From Sipunculus nudus (lineage: Eukaryota; Annelida; Sipuncula; Golfingiida; Sipunculidae): a stretch of 64,000 nt of DNA. Shown in pieces: positions 21,066 through 32,351 of the stretch. The notes under the pieces were generated by a model that was not told the origin of the DNA, ran no database searches, and saw nothing but the letters and a program-made list of their open reading frames with translations. The position numbers and the translations under genes are program-made. Each line of letters begins with the position of its first letter. Within the stretch, counting starts at the first letter, position 1. The stretch spans positions 29,205,033 through 29,269,032 of the forward strand of contig CM049309.1 of NCBI GenBank assembly GCA_026874595.1, written 5' to 3'.

Positions 21066-21899
21066 TAAGTCCGTGAACGTTAGTGACACACATTGTAACA
21101 CTGCGTGAAAGGTCGCGGAGAAGAGGAATGGGTTTAAAGTAACAGTTACGAACCGGCTGTAGGCCTATGTAAGACATAATTATACAGATTTTTTATTGGG
21201 ACACCTCTTGTATTTTCATGTGACAGCTTTCACCTTTCATATTGCCCTTCAAAATGACTGTACAACAGCGCAAGGTTCTTTTCTTTAATGCGAGAAAATG
21301 TATGCATCGGGGGTGGCCGTGTCAAATAATCTCCTCTCCATTGATGTGCTTGCACTGTGACACGCTCATATACGAATCGGGTCGGGGGGGGGGGGGTAAA
21401 AATGGCGGTCATTAAGGATACAATAATATACAAATGAGTTCTCATGAGGTCATGATACCTTAAAATCTATGTATTGATGACCTTCTGTGTCAAATGTTAA
21501 GGTGATTATGGTATTTTGTTATTTTAGTTGGCAGCCATTTTGTATTATGCTACTTAGCTAAACTTGCCCAAGGCTGACAGCGGCGGCCAACATCAATATT
21601 TTTCACACCTAATATGTAATCAAACTACATCCACAGAGAAAACAAAACTTAAGACCCTGAAACAAGTTTACCAAGAAATTTGACCTTTGGCTGCCGGACG
21701 ACCAACAACAGAGGTCAACAGAGCGGACAGGATAGACAGACCGTCTGATCTTCAGCATATTCCTAATGTAAGCTGGACCATGACTGGATCTAGATCCTGA
21801 CCACGCAGAGCACCGAAAGTTATATTTATCTTTTATATTTTTTTCCAAAAGGCAACGAGGAGCCAATGACTACTGTTCGGGAGTGGCTTTCTATGCTCA
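21066..21899. other. Unassigned DNA with inverted dispersed repeat
   Basis: A G run lies near 21384-21396. TTGCCCAAGGCTGACAGCG near 21565 is the exact reverse complement of the 19-bp core near 9530, and the surrounding 21515-21630 is its diverged partner. No coding signal was recognised. Confidence 0.4.
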
Positions 21900-22990
21900 C
21901 GTCTCACGTTGAGCGTCTACGTATATCATCTTGATATGCACTTCCATAGAAAAGTTGCGGACAAACTCTGATGGCTCAATAATACTGTTCCATAAGTGAT
22001 ATATATGTTATGCCACATGTTTTCGAGTTGTTTCTGTGTACCAATAACCATGTACTCTGTCTTGGCATCAATCATTTCAAGCTTCATTTTTTTGCATCCA
22101 GATTTTGATATAGTTGATGCATTCTTCCACAGAGACAATCTCAGTGCTAATGCAGGTAAGGTCACATCCTGCATATATTTCCTTGTCATCAGCATAACCG
22201 TGTCCCTCCTTGTTTTGATGATCCATGACACTGAAAACAGAGTTTGGGTCTTGAGTGAAAATCACTAGGCCAAGGCATGAACCCTGAGAAACGCCCTGGT
22301 GCAAAGTTTCCCATTTCCCGGCCCATGACGACTTTCTTGGAGGGTTGTTGCAGATATGATACCATCCAGGAAAAGGCTTTAGCAGTGACTCCAACTGATT
22401 CATCCATTATATTACATAAATTAAAATGCCCCCCCCCCCCATGTCGAACGCAGCAGACAGATCGATTGAGACAAGCTATGTAACCGCCTGATTATCCATG
22501 TTACCAAGGATGTCTGTTTGTAATTTGACATCAATATGTTGACAGAGTTCATGAATTACAGCTCGTTCCGTCAGCTTGGAGACGAACTGCAAGGGTCGAA
22601 TCTGATTTAAGCCAGCCTTCTTGAAAAGGGGCACCATGAGAGCAGTTTTTCCATGCATCAGAAAAAATTCCAGTGGACAGGGATTAATTTACCATGAATG
22701 ATAGCAGTGAAAAGGACATCAATATATGCTCTTTCAGAAGGTTGCGAGGACTGGATCAAGTCCACAGCTGGTGGTCTTAGATTAAGCAACAAGTTTGTGA
22801 ACAAAATCTTCAGATAAACTGGAGAAAGATTCGAGCTGCTGTTCATCTGGCTGTATGCCATCTGGAGAAGCAGATGGCCCGATTTCTTTGTGAACTGTGG
22901 AAATTTTGTCCTAAAAATGGTTTCCATATTAATTGGACCAGCCAAGCTGAGACGAATTAGTTGGCAGTGGGTTGTTGCGGGTCTTTATTG
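21900..22990 (-). pseudogene. CR1/L2-like LINE reverse transcriptase relic
   Basis: Minus-strand frames line up with the reverse transcriptase of a CR1/L2-group LINE, which copies its own RNA at a nicked target. From 5' to 3': residues LFTNLLLNLRPP (about 22790), VPLFKKAGLNQIRP and LQFVSKLTERAVIHEL (about 22640-22560), GVSQGSCLG (near 22290, usual GVPQGSCLG) and YADDKEIY (near 22180), which holds the catalytic YADD. Frame changes occur near 22660, 22480 and 22400, and part of the palm between the LTERAV and GVSQGS segments is shortened. It is a dead fragment; no endonuclease or 3' tail was recognised. Confidence 0.75.
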
Positions 22991-25039
22991 TATTTACAAC
23001 AGCAAACATTCTTTTTGCATTCTCTAGCTTTCGAGATGAATGATGAGAAGTGAGCTGTGCTAGACCCTACTTTGACATATGAATTCCTGGCTTGCCTATA
23101 ACATTGTGGGGTGACATCATGTATTATCTTTCATATTGACTCCGCCTTCCTTCTCTTGCTCTATAAGGCTTTCAGGCACTTTGGGTCTCTCAAGTATTGT
23201 TCTAGTTATTTTCTAGGCCATGTGGATTTAAGATTCCTTGCAATGTATAGTGCGTTAGTCATCAGCCATTATATCGATATCCGTCACACACAACCCTGCT
23301 GCAGATACCGGGTGATTTGCAGAATATGGTGGTTCATAGATTAAGTGTACACTGAGTTTGACTGTTTTGTTTTATGGAAGTTGAAAATCAGCAAACTCAA
23401 AGGACTGGTGTCACTGTATTCACCATTCACACATTATGCCTTTGCCGCCCCGGTCTAACTCTTACCAGAGGGTCTGGGACAGTCTCTAAATTTGTAACCC
23501 TCTGATTTGAGTCCCGCTTTTTCAACTTCAACTCTAGGTTATATATTTTACATATACATTTATAAAGCGCAAATTATGTACGCATGAATGCTTAATCAAT
23601 GGGTCGTACATGTACTAAAGCTTTAAAATGAATATAATAAATTAAACACCAGTCAAATCAAATAAGCATCATCTAAAATATCAGATGTCACAAAATACGC
23701 TTCACCAAATATATCGGCTCCTATAACCACCCAATGTGTCCGAACAACGGACATATGACTTGAGCTTGTTCCAAATTTCTATCTAATTTTTAACATGTGC
23801 AAAAGTACTGCCTTCAAACGTGGATAAATCTTACTGCTGGCTAAACAAGGACTGATTGGAAGATCTGAGAGCACGAGGTGCATGGTTGATAAGGTGAAAC
23901 CAGTTCAGTGATGTATTTTGGCGCTAGACATGCAATGCACGATTTATACGGATTTTATACGCAATGAGCTGACGTATTGATAATCAGTGTAATTCAATAC
24001 AAAGTGCGGTTATTTGGTGAAACCTCTGCACCATATATAACACAATCTTTCCTGTTTTTTAACAAACTGTAATTTACCTAGCAAATAAAGCTACTCAACA
24101 AGAAAAGAATTGCACATATCCAGAAGAGACGTCACCTTCGTCTGACTTGAGACGTTCTAGATAACGCCTTATTGTAGCAACATTCCGTGGATGGAAATAT
24201 GCACCCTTCAGAAAGGAGTTTATATGAGGACTCAGATAAATGTTCATCAAAGATATCAACCTAGTAAGACCAGAGGTACGATCTTGCAGGTTTCGTCGTT
24301 GATTTTATACCCAATTAGCAGTATCTCAGTTTTATCCTCATTCAGTTTGAAGAAATTTGAGCCATCCAAGGTTCTATGCCTTGGACTCACACTTCAATAG
24401 CCAAAATTTCAGTAAAGGCATCACCATACTGATATGGTCCATTCCTCATGGATAACGTCTATCTCCATTAAGACTCGCTAGTTTATTCCTCAACTTTCTT
24501 CTTCCCCCCTAATAATCTGTAATACGGGTTATACGCACAGTCTTGCCTCGAGTCTAGTATTTTCATATCGCAGTGCCAACATGTAAAATAATTTCATGTA
24601 AAGATTTTGTAACTGTAGTGAGAGTCGTGGTAACTGCTTAAAATGCAGCGGTATACATGCCGAAAAAATATGGTCCACCCCTACCGAATCGAATATAATC
24701 GAATATTTTACAATATAATATATTGTAAAATTATTGTTATTATAATTTATACAACATTTTTATCATTGTTGCTGTTTATAAGCTTCATAAAGGCCATGGT
24801 TAATAATTCCCTTTCAACCATATTTACCTCATACGGTGAAACGAACTACTTTTTTCATTTTTTTTTTACTTTTGCAAGGAAACGTAAAGCTGGGATAATA
24901 TTTTACAAGAAACCTATAGTGAACTAGCAGATGAAATCACATAGAGAAATGAATGTGGAGGACAGGTTATAATGAGTCATGGTGATAAAACATATAGACA
25001 TGCGGCAGAGAGGGGGTCAAACCCAACTCAAGGTATATA
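22991..25039. other. Unassigned DNA
   Basis: About 2 kb without a recognised gene or element. A short AT palindrome (ATTTTACAATAT / ATATTGTAAAAT, about 24701-24727) is present. Small open frames (for example 24191-24400 plus, 24643-24927 plus) have no identifiable domain. Confidence 0.4.
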
Positions 25040-25890
25040 ACTAGATGTGTCGGAACGACACAAATGTCCCCGCCTGGAGCAAATTAGTATTTTGTGAAAA
25101 GTTTGTAAAATTTTCTATGTTAAGGAACTGTCATACGGTCAAAAGAAGGTCAGCCGGGACACGACGCGAGCTCCATCTGTAAGTGGTCATTTTGCTGCCA
25201 CACACCAACAATTTGGCCAATATCTGCAAGCATTGCGAAAAACAGTCGTACATGTGCATTTGTCTGGAAAATTTCTATTTTTTCATGAAATTTTATTTGT
25301 TCAGGAGCCGTCATACGGTCAAAAGTAGGTCAAACAGGACGAAACGCAAACTCGATCAGTAAGTTGCCATCATGCACCCACACACCAAAAATTAGGCCAA
25401 TATCTACAAGCATTGTGAAAATATAGTCCGCACATGTATACGTATGCATATGTTATGAAAATTAATATTTTTCATGAAATTTTCTATGTTCAAGAGCCGT
25501 CATACGGTCAAAAGAAGGTCAACCGGGACAAAACGCTAACTCGATCTGTAAGTGGTCATTATGCAGCCACACACCTAAAAAAATAAAACCAATATCTGCA
25601 AGCATTGCAAAAAAATGTCCATTCATATGCATTTGTCATGAAAATTTCTATTTTTCATGAAATTTTCTATGTTCCGGAGCCGTCATTTATCAAAAGTAGG
25701 CCAACCGTGTCGAAACGCGAACTCGAACTGTAACTGGTCATTATCTGCTCAGGCACTAAAAATCAGGCCAGTAACTGCAGGCACTGCGAAAAAAGTCCGT
25801 ACAACTGTTTCATTTCGGAATAACGGAAAGACGGAATGACGGCATGGGTAAAACTATATGCCCCGGCCACTTTGTGGCGGGGGCATAAAA
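25040..25890 (+). mobile_element. Helentron/HINE-like element, family D
   Basis: Starts ACTAGA (25040-25045), palindrome TGTGTCG-GAA-CGACACA (25046-25062) and subterminal TGTCCCCGCC (25065-25074). The core has about four units of roughly 190 bp, with TGAAATTTTCTATGTTCAAG, AGCCGTCATACGGTCAAAAG and AACGCGAACTCGATCTGTAA landmarks. Then come an ACGGAAAGACGGAATGACGG stretch and the hairpin TATGCCCCGGCCAC-TTT-GTGGCGGGGGCATA (25857-25887). The right arm reverses the 5' CCCCGCC motif. It is the shortest and cleanest example of the shared architecture. Confidence 0.7.
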
Positions 25891-28800
25891 CAATTGCAAC
25901 ATAATTTCTGTTTGCACAATGCATTTACGTACGTTATGTAGTTTGACCTACTAAAAGTCTACCAAAATCAAACGATGGGAAATATATTTAACGTTTTTCT
26001 TAAACCCGGAGTCGCAACGTTTTAAAATTGTTAGATTTTGAAATAAATTACATTACAATTCTTCATTTAAGTCACCCAGTTTCAACCACGATACTAAAGT
26101 AAGTAAAACTGTTTGATGACATTAAATACCAAAAACAAAGTTTCAAATTAAGTGGATGTTTGATAAAAAATATGATTTTAGGTGATTTTTTCTTCATAAA
26201 ATTAGCGTATTATGGTGTCATTTCACATACTTCTTCCTCATCCCTTACAATGTACAGATATAGTTCCATTTATATGGGTAACGTTTCTTTCAATAGTGTA
26301 TATCTGTTCCACAGATATAATTTATAATAGTGTTTAAGATTTATGACGTTTGGCATATCTCTGCATTTACACACGTACATATCTTCAGTTAGTAATAAAA
26401 GTGTATATAAAGAAAATCTTTTGTGTTGTTGAAGATATTAGATGTTTTAATGAAGCAATTTTCGAGCAACAATCTTCTTATCATTTATCGGTTTTCAAAT
26501 GTGAATATATAAATGAACTTGCTCCTTCGAACCTATTTGATAAATATACCATTGCATATTGCCTTTCACGATAAAAGCAGCGGAGCAGCTGTAATTTACC
26601 GAGAAGATAAGTTAAATAATTAAAATCTTCCTATGCGAGTTTGCTCCCCAGTATTAAGTGTGCCGCTAACCCTTTTAATGTTTTAAAAAAATTGCGATCT
26701 TATTTCTGAATCAATTTGCTCATTTCTTTTTTTAAATAATAGAGTTGGCATTTATACCAAATACTGGTTTTTGCATGTTTCTTGATTCACCTATACAAAT
26801 TGTAGATCGGCTTCTGCTCTTAGTTCAATGACACGATCGGATGATTTAAATCGTCTTAATAAAAAAATATTTCTTATCCTGTTAGCTTACACATTTTCGA
26901 ACAGTTTTCAATATGCCCATTAAACTACATTAATTTATTTAAAGTGTCATGTTACTCCTAATACAATATTTTACTCCCGGCACAGGACCTCAGTTATAAA
27001 TGAAGTATCCTTCTGGTACGTACTACTCTGCGGAATGTTATGATTTACCATTCAATGCAACAATTTGTGTTTCTTACATCCACTTATTGCTAGTTCCAAA
27101 TCAAACGTTTCTTTAATCTCATTTTAGCAAAAAAAAGGCTTCAGTTTACATGATGATATTAATTTTGTAAAATGATAGATTTAGAAGGTGTTTTCTTTTG
27201 ACTAAAATGGTTAAAGGGTGAATATTTTTAACTAGCTCATTGTTATAAGTCTCTTGTTCTAACTCGGTCTTCGATTTGTTGATTTTTCTAGTTTCTGCAT
27301 TTTTGTTATTTTCTGCATATTTATTATATTCGTCTACAAATAATGCATCTAATAAGTTCATTTTAAATTAAAAAATCAATTTGCACTTTATTTTATTTTG
27401 TGGCAAAAGCCCTGGTGTACCAAGAAGCTACATATATTCAGAGAATTTTGTTAATTCAGAAATAGACATAACCCCATGGTTGTTTATAAATAGCACACGC
27501 CACCCCTTATTTTCCTTTAAACATGCGGTTCAATCAGAGTCATTTTGATCTAGAGGTCTTCAATCGCGGGGCTATATTAAGGATGTCTCCCCTAACGACC
27601 TTGAAATAAGGTCTAGGTATAAAACAAATACCAGGTGCAAATCTGTTATTTTGACTACCATTCTCATTAAAGGTCTGTTTTGGAAAATCTGCCGTACTGG
27701 AGATCCAGCGCAAACCATGAGCGAAAGGGGGGGGGGGGGGGGGGGGGGAGAAAGAAAAAAAACTCATCAACCCCTAGAGTGGGATATGGGAGACTTATTA
27801 ATATCATTTCAGAATAAGAAGCTTTATATTTAATTGACACTTCTGTAAATCTTCCTAACGTTTGACATGTTTTTTTTTCAAAATCTCCCGTTACGCTGTT
27901 GAACATATATGAAATAGGAAGTTTGATGGTGTCAGATCTTTCTTGACAATTTATCATAACATTTTAGCTCAGCTGACTGAAAGTCATCTGTTTTCAGCCA
28001 CTCTTTGCTCAAGAATAGTCTATAAGGGATAACTTTGTAGAGACTTTTGCAGATATAATGTGTTAAATATTACTTTTTTTTGTAGAAATTAAACTGACCC
28101 TTTAAATTTTAAATTCTTCCACCAACAAAAGTAAATATATGTTATCATTAGGACAAAGTTAATTACATATAGATTTTAATTCTAAATTTAACGAAAGTAG
28201 TTCTTTAAAGGGCAATTAGGATTTTTGCTGATAAGTTCCGATGACAAATTGCTGATATATTTTCTGGATAAGACCAGGCACACCATATAAATATATATCG
28301 TGTAAAGTGGGGGAGGGACAGTTTATGTGTTAACTATGGCTTCTGCACGAACATCCAGAACAAACAGACGTAGACGCCCTGTTATTTTCTACTTAATTAT
28401 TTTAAAAGGGCACTTCACTTAAATACCCTTATAAAGTATAGTTAGAGTGGGCATGGACATCAAAATGTGTTAACACCAAAAGGATTGTATGGAATGTTTG
28501 TCATCGTTTGTTCATCGGTAAAGACGTCAATGCTCGAATACCATGATTTACCAGTTGGGGTAGGGTTAACCCTGAAATACAAAAGGAGTGTACAGAAATA
28601 TAGCATTTCATCAAAATTTGTTTTAAAGCGCAGCTAAGAAATTATAGAATGTATCTCATTATAACATACGATTTGTGCTTGGATGTAAGGGATGAGAGAG
28701 AAGTCTGTGAAGTGATACTATTTACACGCAATATTTTTAAAAGAAAAAAAAACACCTTAAATCATATTTTATCCACAATCCATTAAATGTGACACATTTT

Positions 28801-29212
28801 AGTGTCTCATTTCATCAGACAATTAGTTCTACTTTAGTACCGTTGCTGAAACTAGGGTCATTGAAATGAGGTTTTGTAATATCATTTATAAATCAATATA
28901 TAATAGAAGACTCCGCCTTTTAAGAAAAACGTAAAATATCCATTTTTCTATCGATTAATTTTGGTAGAACTTTAGTATGTCATACTACATAACTTACAAA
29001 AATTTGCATTGTGCAAACAGAAATTCTGTTGCAATCATTTTGACCTTTTTCATTTATTCTACTGTCTGGTAGATTCTGTTCCGGGTGTGAAACTTTAGTA
29101 CAACTATGTATCATCAGCATACAGGTGAAAGCAAATGCTGCGATTACGCGAGGAGATCAGCTGGAAGCACGGGACTGATTCTTAGCTTTAGATTTGGTAC
29201 CTTTTGCATATA
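25891..29212. other. Unassigned AT-rich DNA with poly-G run and orphan hairpin
   Basis: No coding domain was recognised in 3.3 kb. A 22-base G run lies at 27727-27748. An eroded, reverse-oriented copy of the family C end hairpin lies at 27965-27990 (TAGCTCAGCTGACT-GAA-AGTCATCTG). A short (TA)n tract at 29208-29220 abuts the retrotransposon. Confidence 0.45.
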
Positions 29213-29220
29213 TATATATA

Positions 29221-30404
29221 TGTGACCGGTCAGGCCAAGAAACCAAAGGCTGCACTGTTTAATAACAGTTTATTCGTGTTCATCATAACACAAAGGATTA
29301 CAACAATAACAAAAAAGGGTGGCTGGCTCTGGAAGGGCAGCAGCTTGTAACACGGCCCTCTGTTGGCTGGTTAAGTCCTGGCAACAAAAGAAAATTAAAA
29401 TCACCACAAGTTTCAGTATAAAATTACCTGGATGTAACATATTACAATATCAGGATAACATGACAAACTTAGTATGCTTAACCATAGAAGCACAGTCAAA
29501 CACGGGTTAAGACATAACCTCCTTGTTTACTCTTCAGCATAAACAATGATAACTTTAGTTATTTACAACTTATAGACAATAAAACTGTTTCATTCCTCAA
29601 ATAATAGCATACTGAAGGCTATCCTAAGCACAAAATACAATAAAGAATATAATTCCGGTTTTATAAACCACGTCTCACTTTACTGAGTGAAAATAATATC
29701 AAATTTACACTTGGTGAACAATAACAGCAGTTAAACTACGGCGAGCGATAATCTATTCATCTGACAAACGAAAATGCTGACACCTATCTAGTAGGATTTA
29801 AACGAAAGTACGCAAATGTAACGTTTAGCATTCACTTCAATTAGGGCAAACTCGGGATGCGTCATGGTTTTACTTATGCCTGGCAGACATGCCATACTCA
29901 AAGGTTTACACAGGCTAAGTCTGGTTTCAAATATATTATATAGGGTTACTTCCCTTGTAAAACCAATATATCCGTAGAACAATAAAGTATATTTAGCAGT
30001 GCGCATCAATATAATCAGCAAATAACACAACATCATTCACGCGCGATGTGAATACAACAGCTCAGGACTAAAACATGAATTTACCATTAACAAACTGGTG
30101 TTGACAGCCTGAACTAGCGTCAATAGTAAGAAAACAACTGTTTTACATGCGCGGACTATCCTAGAAGTGCTGACATTAAATACTAACCTGGGATTAAAAC
30201 AATATTTACGGACCTGGACCAAAAGTCTTCACATGGTTTCTGAACGAACGCTGGCTTCCGCCCTGCGCTAAACAAGATGCGCAGTAGTACAATACCATCT
30301 CCAGCAAGTGGCGCTAGCAAAAACCTAGCGGTAGTTACCGTAACAAAACATGCTAATTAAATGACATAACCTCTGACCTCAACAACGACTGTTCTTCGGT
30401 CACA
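29221..30404 (-). repeat. 3' LTR of the Gypsy element
   Basis: 1184 bp, left-hand LTR in this window and the 3' one for the minus-strand element. The inner end is confirmed by the polypurine tract at 30405-30421. The outer border at 29221 adjoins TATATATA. Confidence 0.93.
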
Positions 30405-30421
30405 CCCACCCCGACTTTTTT
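30405..30421 (-). other. Polypurine tract
   Basis: On the minus strand AAAAAAGTCGGGGTGGG directly abuts the 3' LTR start. In LTR elements this RNase H-resistant tract primes plus-strand synthesis; its position fixes the LTR boundary. Confidence 0.8.
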
Positions 30422-30513
30422 GTGAGCCTGAACCTTACGATTACAAAGAATGAGAAGGCTCATAAACACCTAAACTTCTCAAGTCTTACAACTTAATGGT
30501 CAAATATCATGAA
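30422..30513 (-). other. 3' untranslated leader between integrase stop and polypurine tract
   Basis: Short non-coding stretch downstream of the integrase frame; nothing further is recognised. Confidence 0.5.
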
Positions 30514-32351
30514 CTACACAAAAGTCTCCTTACGACAAAAATCAAAGTCAGATGTGGTTAAAACATACATATCCTGACTACTAGCCGGATTCTTAGTCAA
30601 TTCCCAAGCTGAACGGGGTTCTCTATGTATATTACGGTTTTGCCCTGCAGTTCGTCTACGATCTCTATCAATGAATGAAGAGCTTGGCAATGTCTCTTCG
30701 CGAGTCACACATGCTCGGTCATCACCTCGCATTCCCTGATTAACTTTCGGTTCAGAACCATATTCAACAACATAAAAATCCCCTCCATCATCTTCGGCTT
30801 CTTCGTCCAACAGTTGTACTGGTTCAAAATGTGGAAGATGACATGGGGTTTCACGGATTTTCGGACACTCTCGTAACTGAGTCCGGTTCATCCATTTACT
30901 CTGACCGAATCCATCGGCTGGCTCTATCTTATAGATGTCTCGACCTTCCGCGAGATCCACAATTTTATAAGGCTTAGGATTGTAGCAATCCTGAATCTTG
31001 TTATGTCCCAGAGTTCGCTGTCTGACGTATACTAGCGATCCAACATCTAGTGGGACTTCTCTAGCTTTTCTGTCGAAAATTTGTTTTCGCTTCTCTACAG
31101 ATTGTTCTAATTTCTGTTGCACATGCTTGTAAGTGCGCATCAAGTTCCTTTGATGAATCTTTACCCAATTATCTGAAGTTACGGGTCCTTGTTCTTGCGG
31201 AATGCTCCCTGTCCACATATCAACTGGCAGGTGAGGTACACGACCATACAAAAGAAAGAAAGGTGAATATCCGGTGGATGCATGTTGCGTGGTGTTATAC
31301 ATCCATGTTACATCTTGCAAATGACGAGGCCAATGTTTCTTCTCGTCTGATGGAAGAGTACGCAGTAAGTGGTGAAGTGTTCGGTTGTACCTCTCACATT
31401 GAGCGTTTCCCTGAGGATGGTATGGTGTACTATGTGAACGCTCAACGCCATACAATTTACAGAGCTCTCGGACTACTGCCGATTCGAAATTCCTGCCCTG
31501 GTCGGAATGCAGGCGCAATGGTGGGCCAAATCTTTGAAACCATTCATTCACTAACACTCTGGCCACCGTGACCGCAGTCTGATCACGTGTGGGAATGGCA
31601 ACGGCCCATTTCGTAAAAACGTCGGTGAGAACTAACACATTCTCTAGCCCATCACTACTTCTTTCAAGCAAAGTAAAATCCATTGCGACGACCTCCAATA
31701 GACGACTAGCTAACAATGATCCCATAGGTGGACGCACAGCCTGATGTTTGGCCAAAACACAACGGTTACAATTCTGTACCCACTCCTGAACATCACGAGA
31801 CATACCCGGCCAATAGTACCGACTACGCACTAGGGTTTCCGTTCTCTCGGTTCCCTGATGGCCATGCCCATCATGCAGTGACTTGAGGATCTCTTGCTTT
31901 ACAACGTTAGGTGTACAAATCTGAAACACTTGACCCATCACAGGATCTATGACTTTCCTCACAAGAACACCATCTTTAAATGCGATTCTGTCCCATTGTC
32001 TAAAATACATCTGGGCATCTTTGGGTTCTCTCCTCCGTACAATTCCAGTAGGTTTCTCTCCCTTTTCCCAATAATCTAGAAAACGACCAATCACTGGATC
32101 ACGCCTTTGGAGATCTACCAGTCTTTCCATGGATAATGACGGTAATGGCGTTGCCTGTAACTCATCTAGTTGCACTTGTTTGGGTTCCTGGAAGCCTCTC
32201 TCTTCCCAAACACCTTTCTGTAACTCAAGCGGAACGTTGGTATTCTGTAACAGACTGGCCAACGCTGAAGTGGTTTCTACCTCCTGATCCTTACTCGGCT
32301 CATTGATCTCCCATGGCCTTGACTCTTGTCGCGATAAACCGTCCGCGTTGA
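30514..32351 (-). CDS. Gypsy integrase (C-terminal part of pol)
   Basis: Integrase inserts the cDNA copy into the host genome. The frame is open from the shift point near 32351 to 30514; the usable part from 32262 gives about 582 residues. There is no ATG at 32262 (the codon there is TTG), so this is the continuation of pol rather than a separate gene. Domains: HHCC zinc-binding region with HDGHGHQ and CNRC (residues about 127-166 counted from 32262), then the catalytic D-D-E core with AMDFTLL (about 194), LHSDQGRNFES (about 255) and GNAQCERYN (about 287). A basic C-terminal domain follows with PYKIVDL. All three acidic residues are present. The C-terminal tail (VTREETLPSSSF onward) is not recognised. 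Confidence 0.93.

Noticed and set aside
3900-25890. CRISPR-like regularly spaced repeats.
   Set aside because: Units are long and diverged, and the sequence between landmarks is itself repeated, not unique spacers; the context is eukaryotic.
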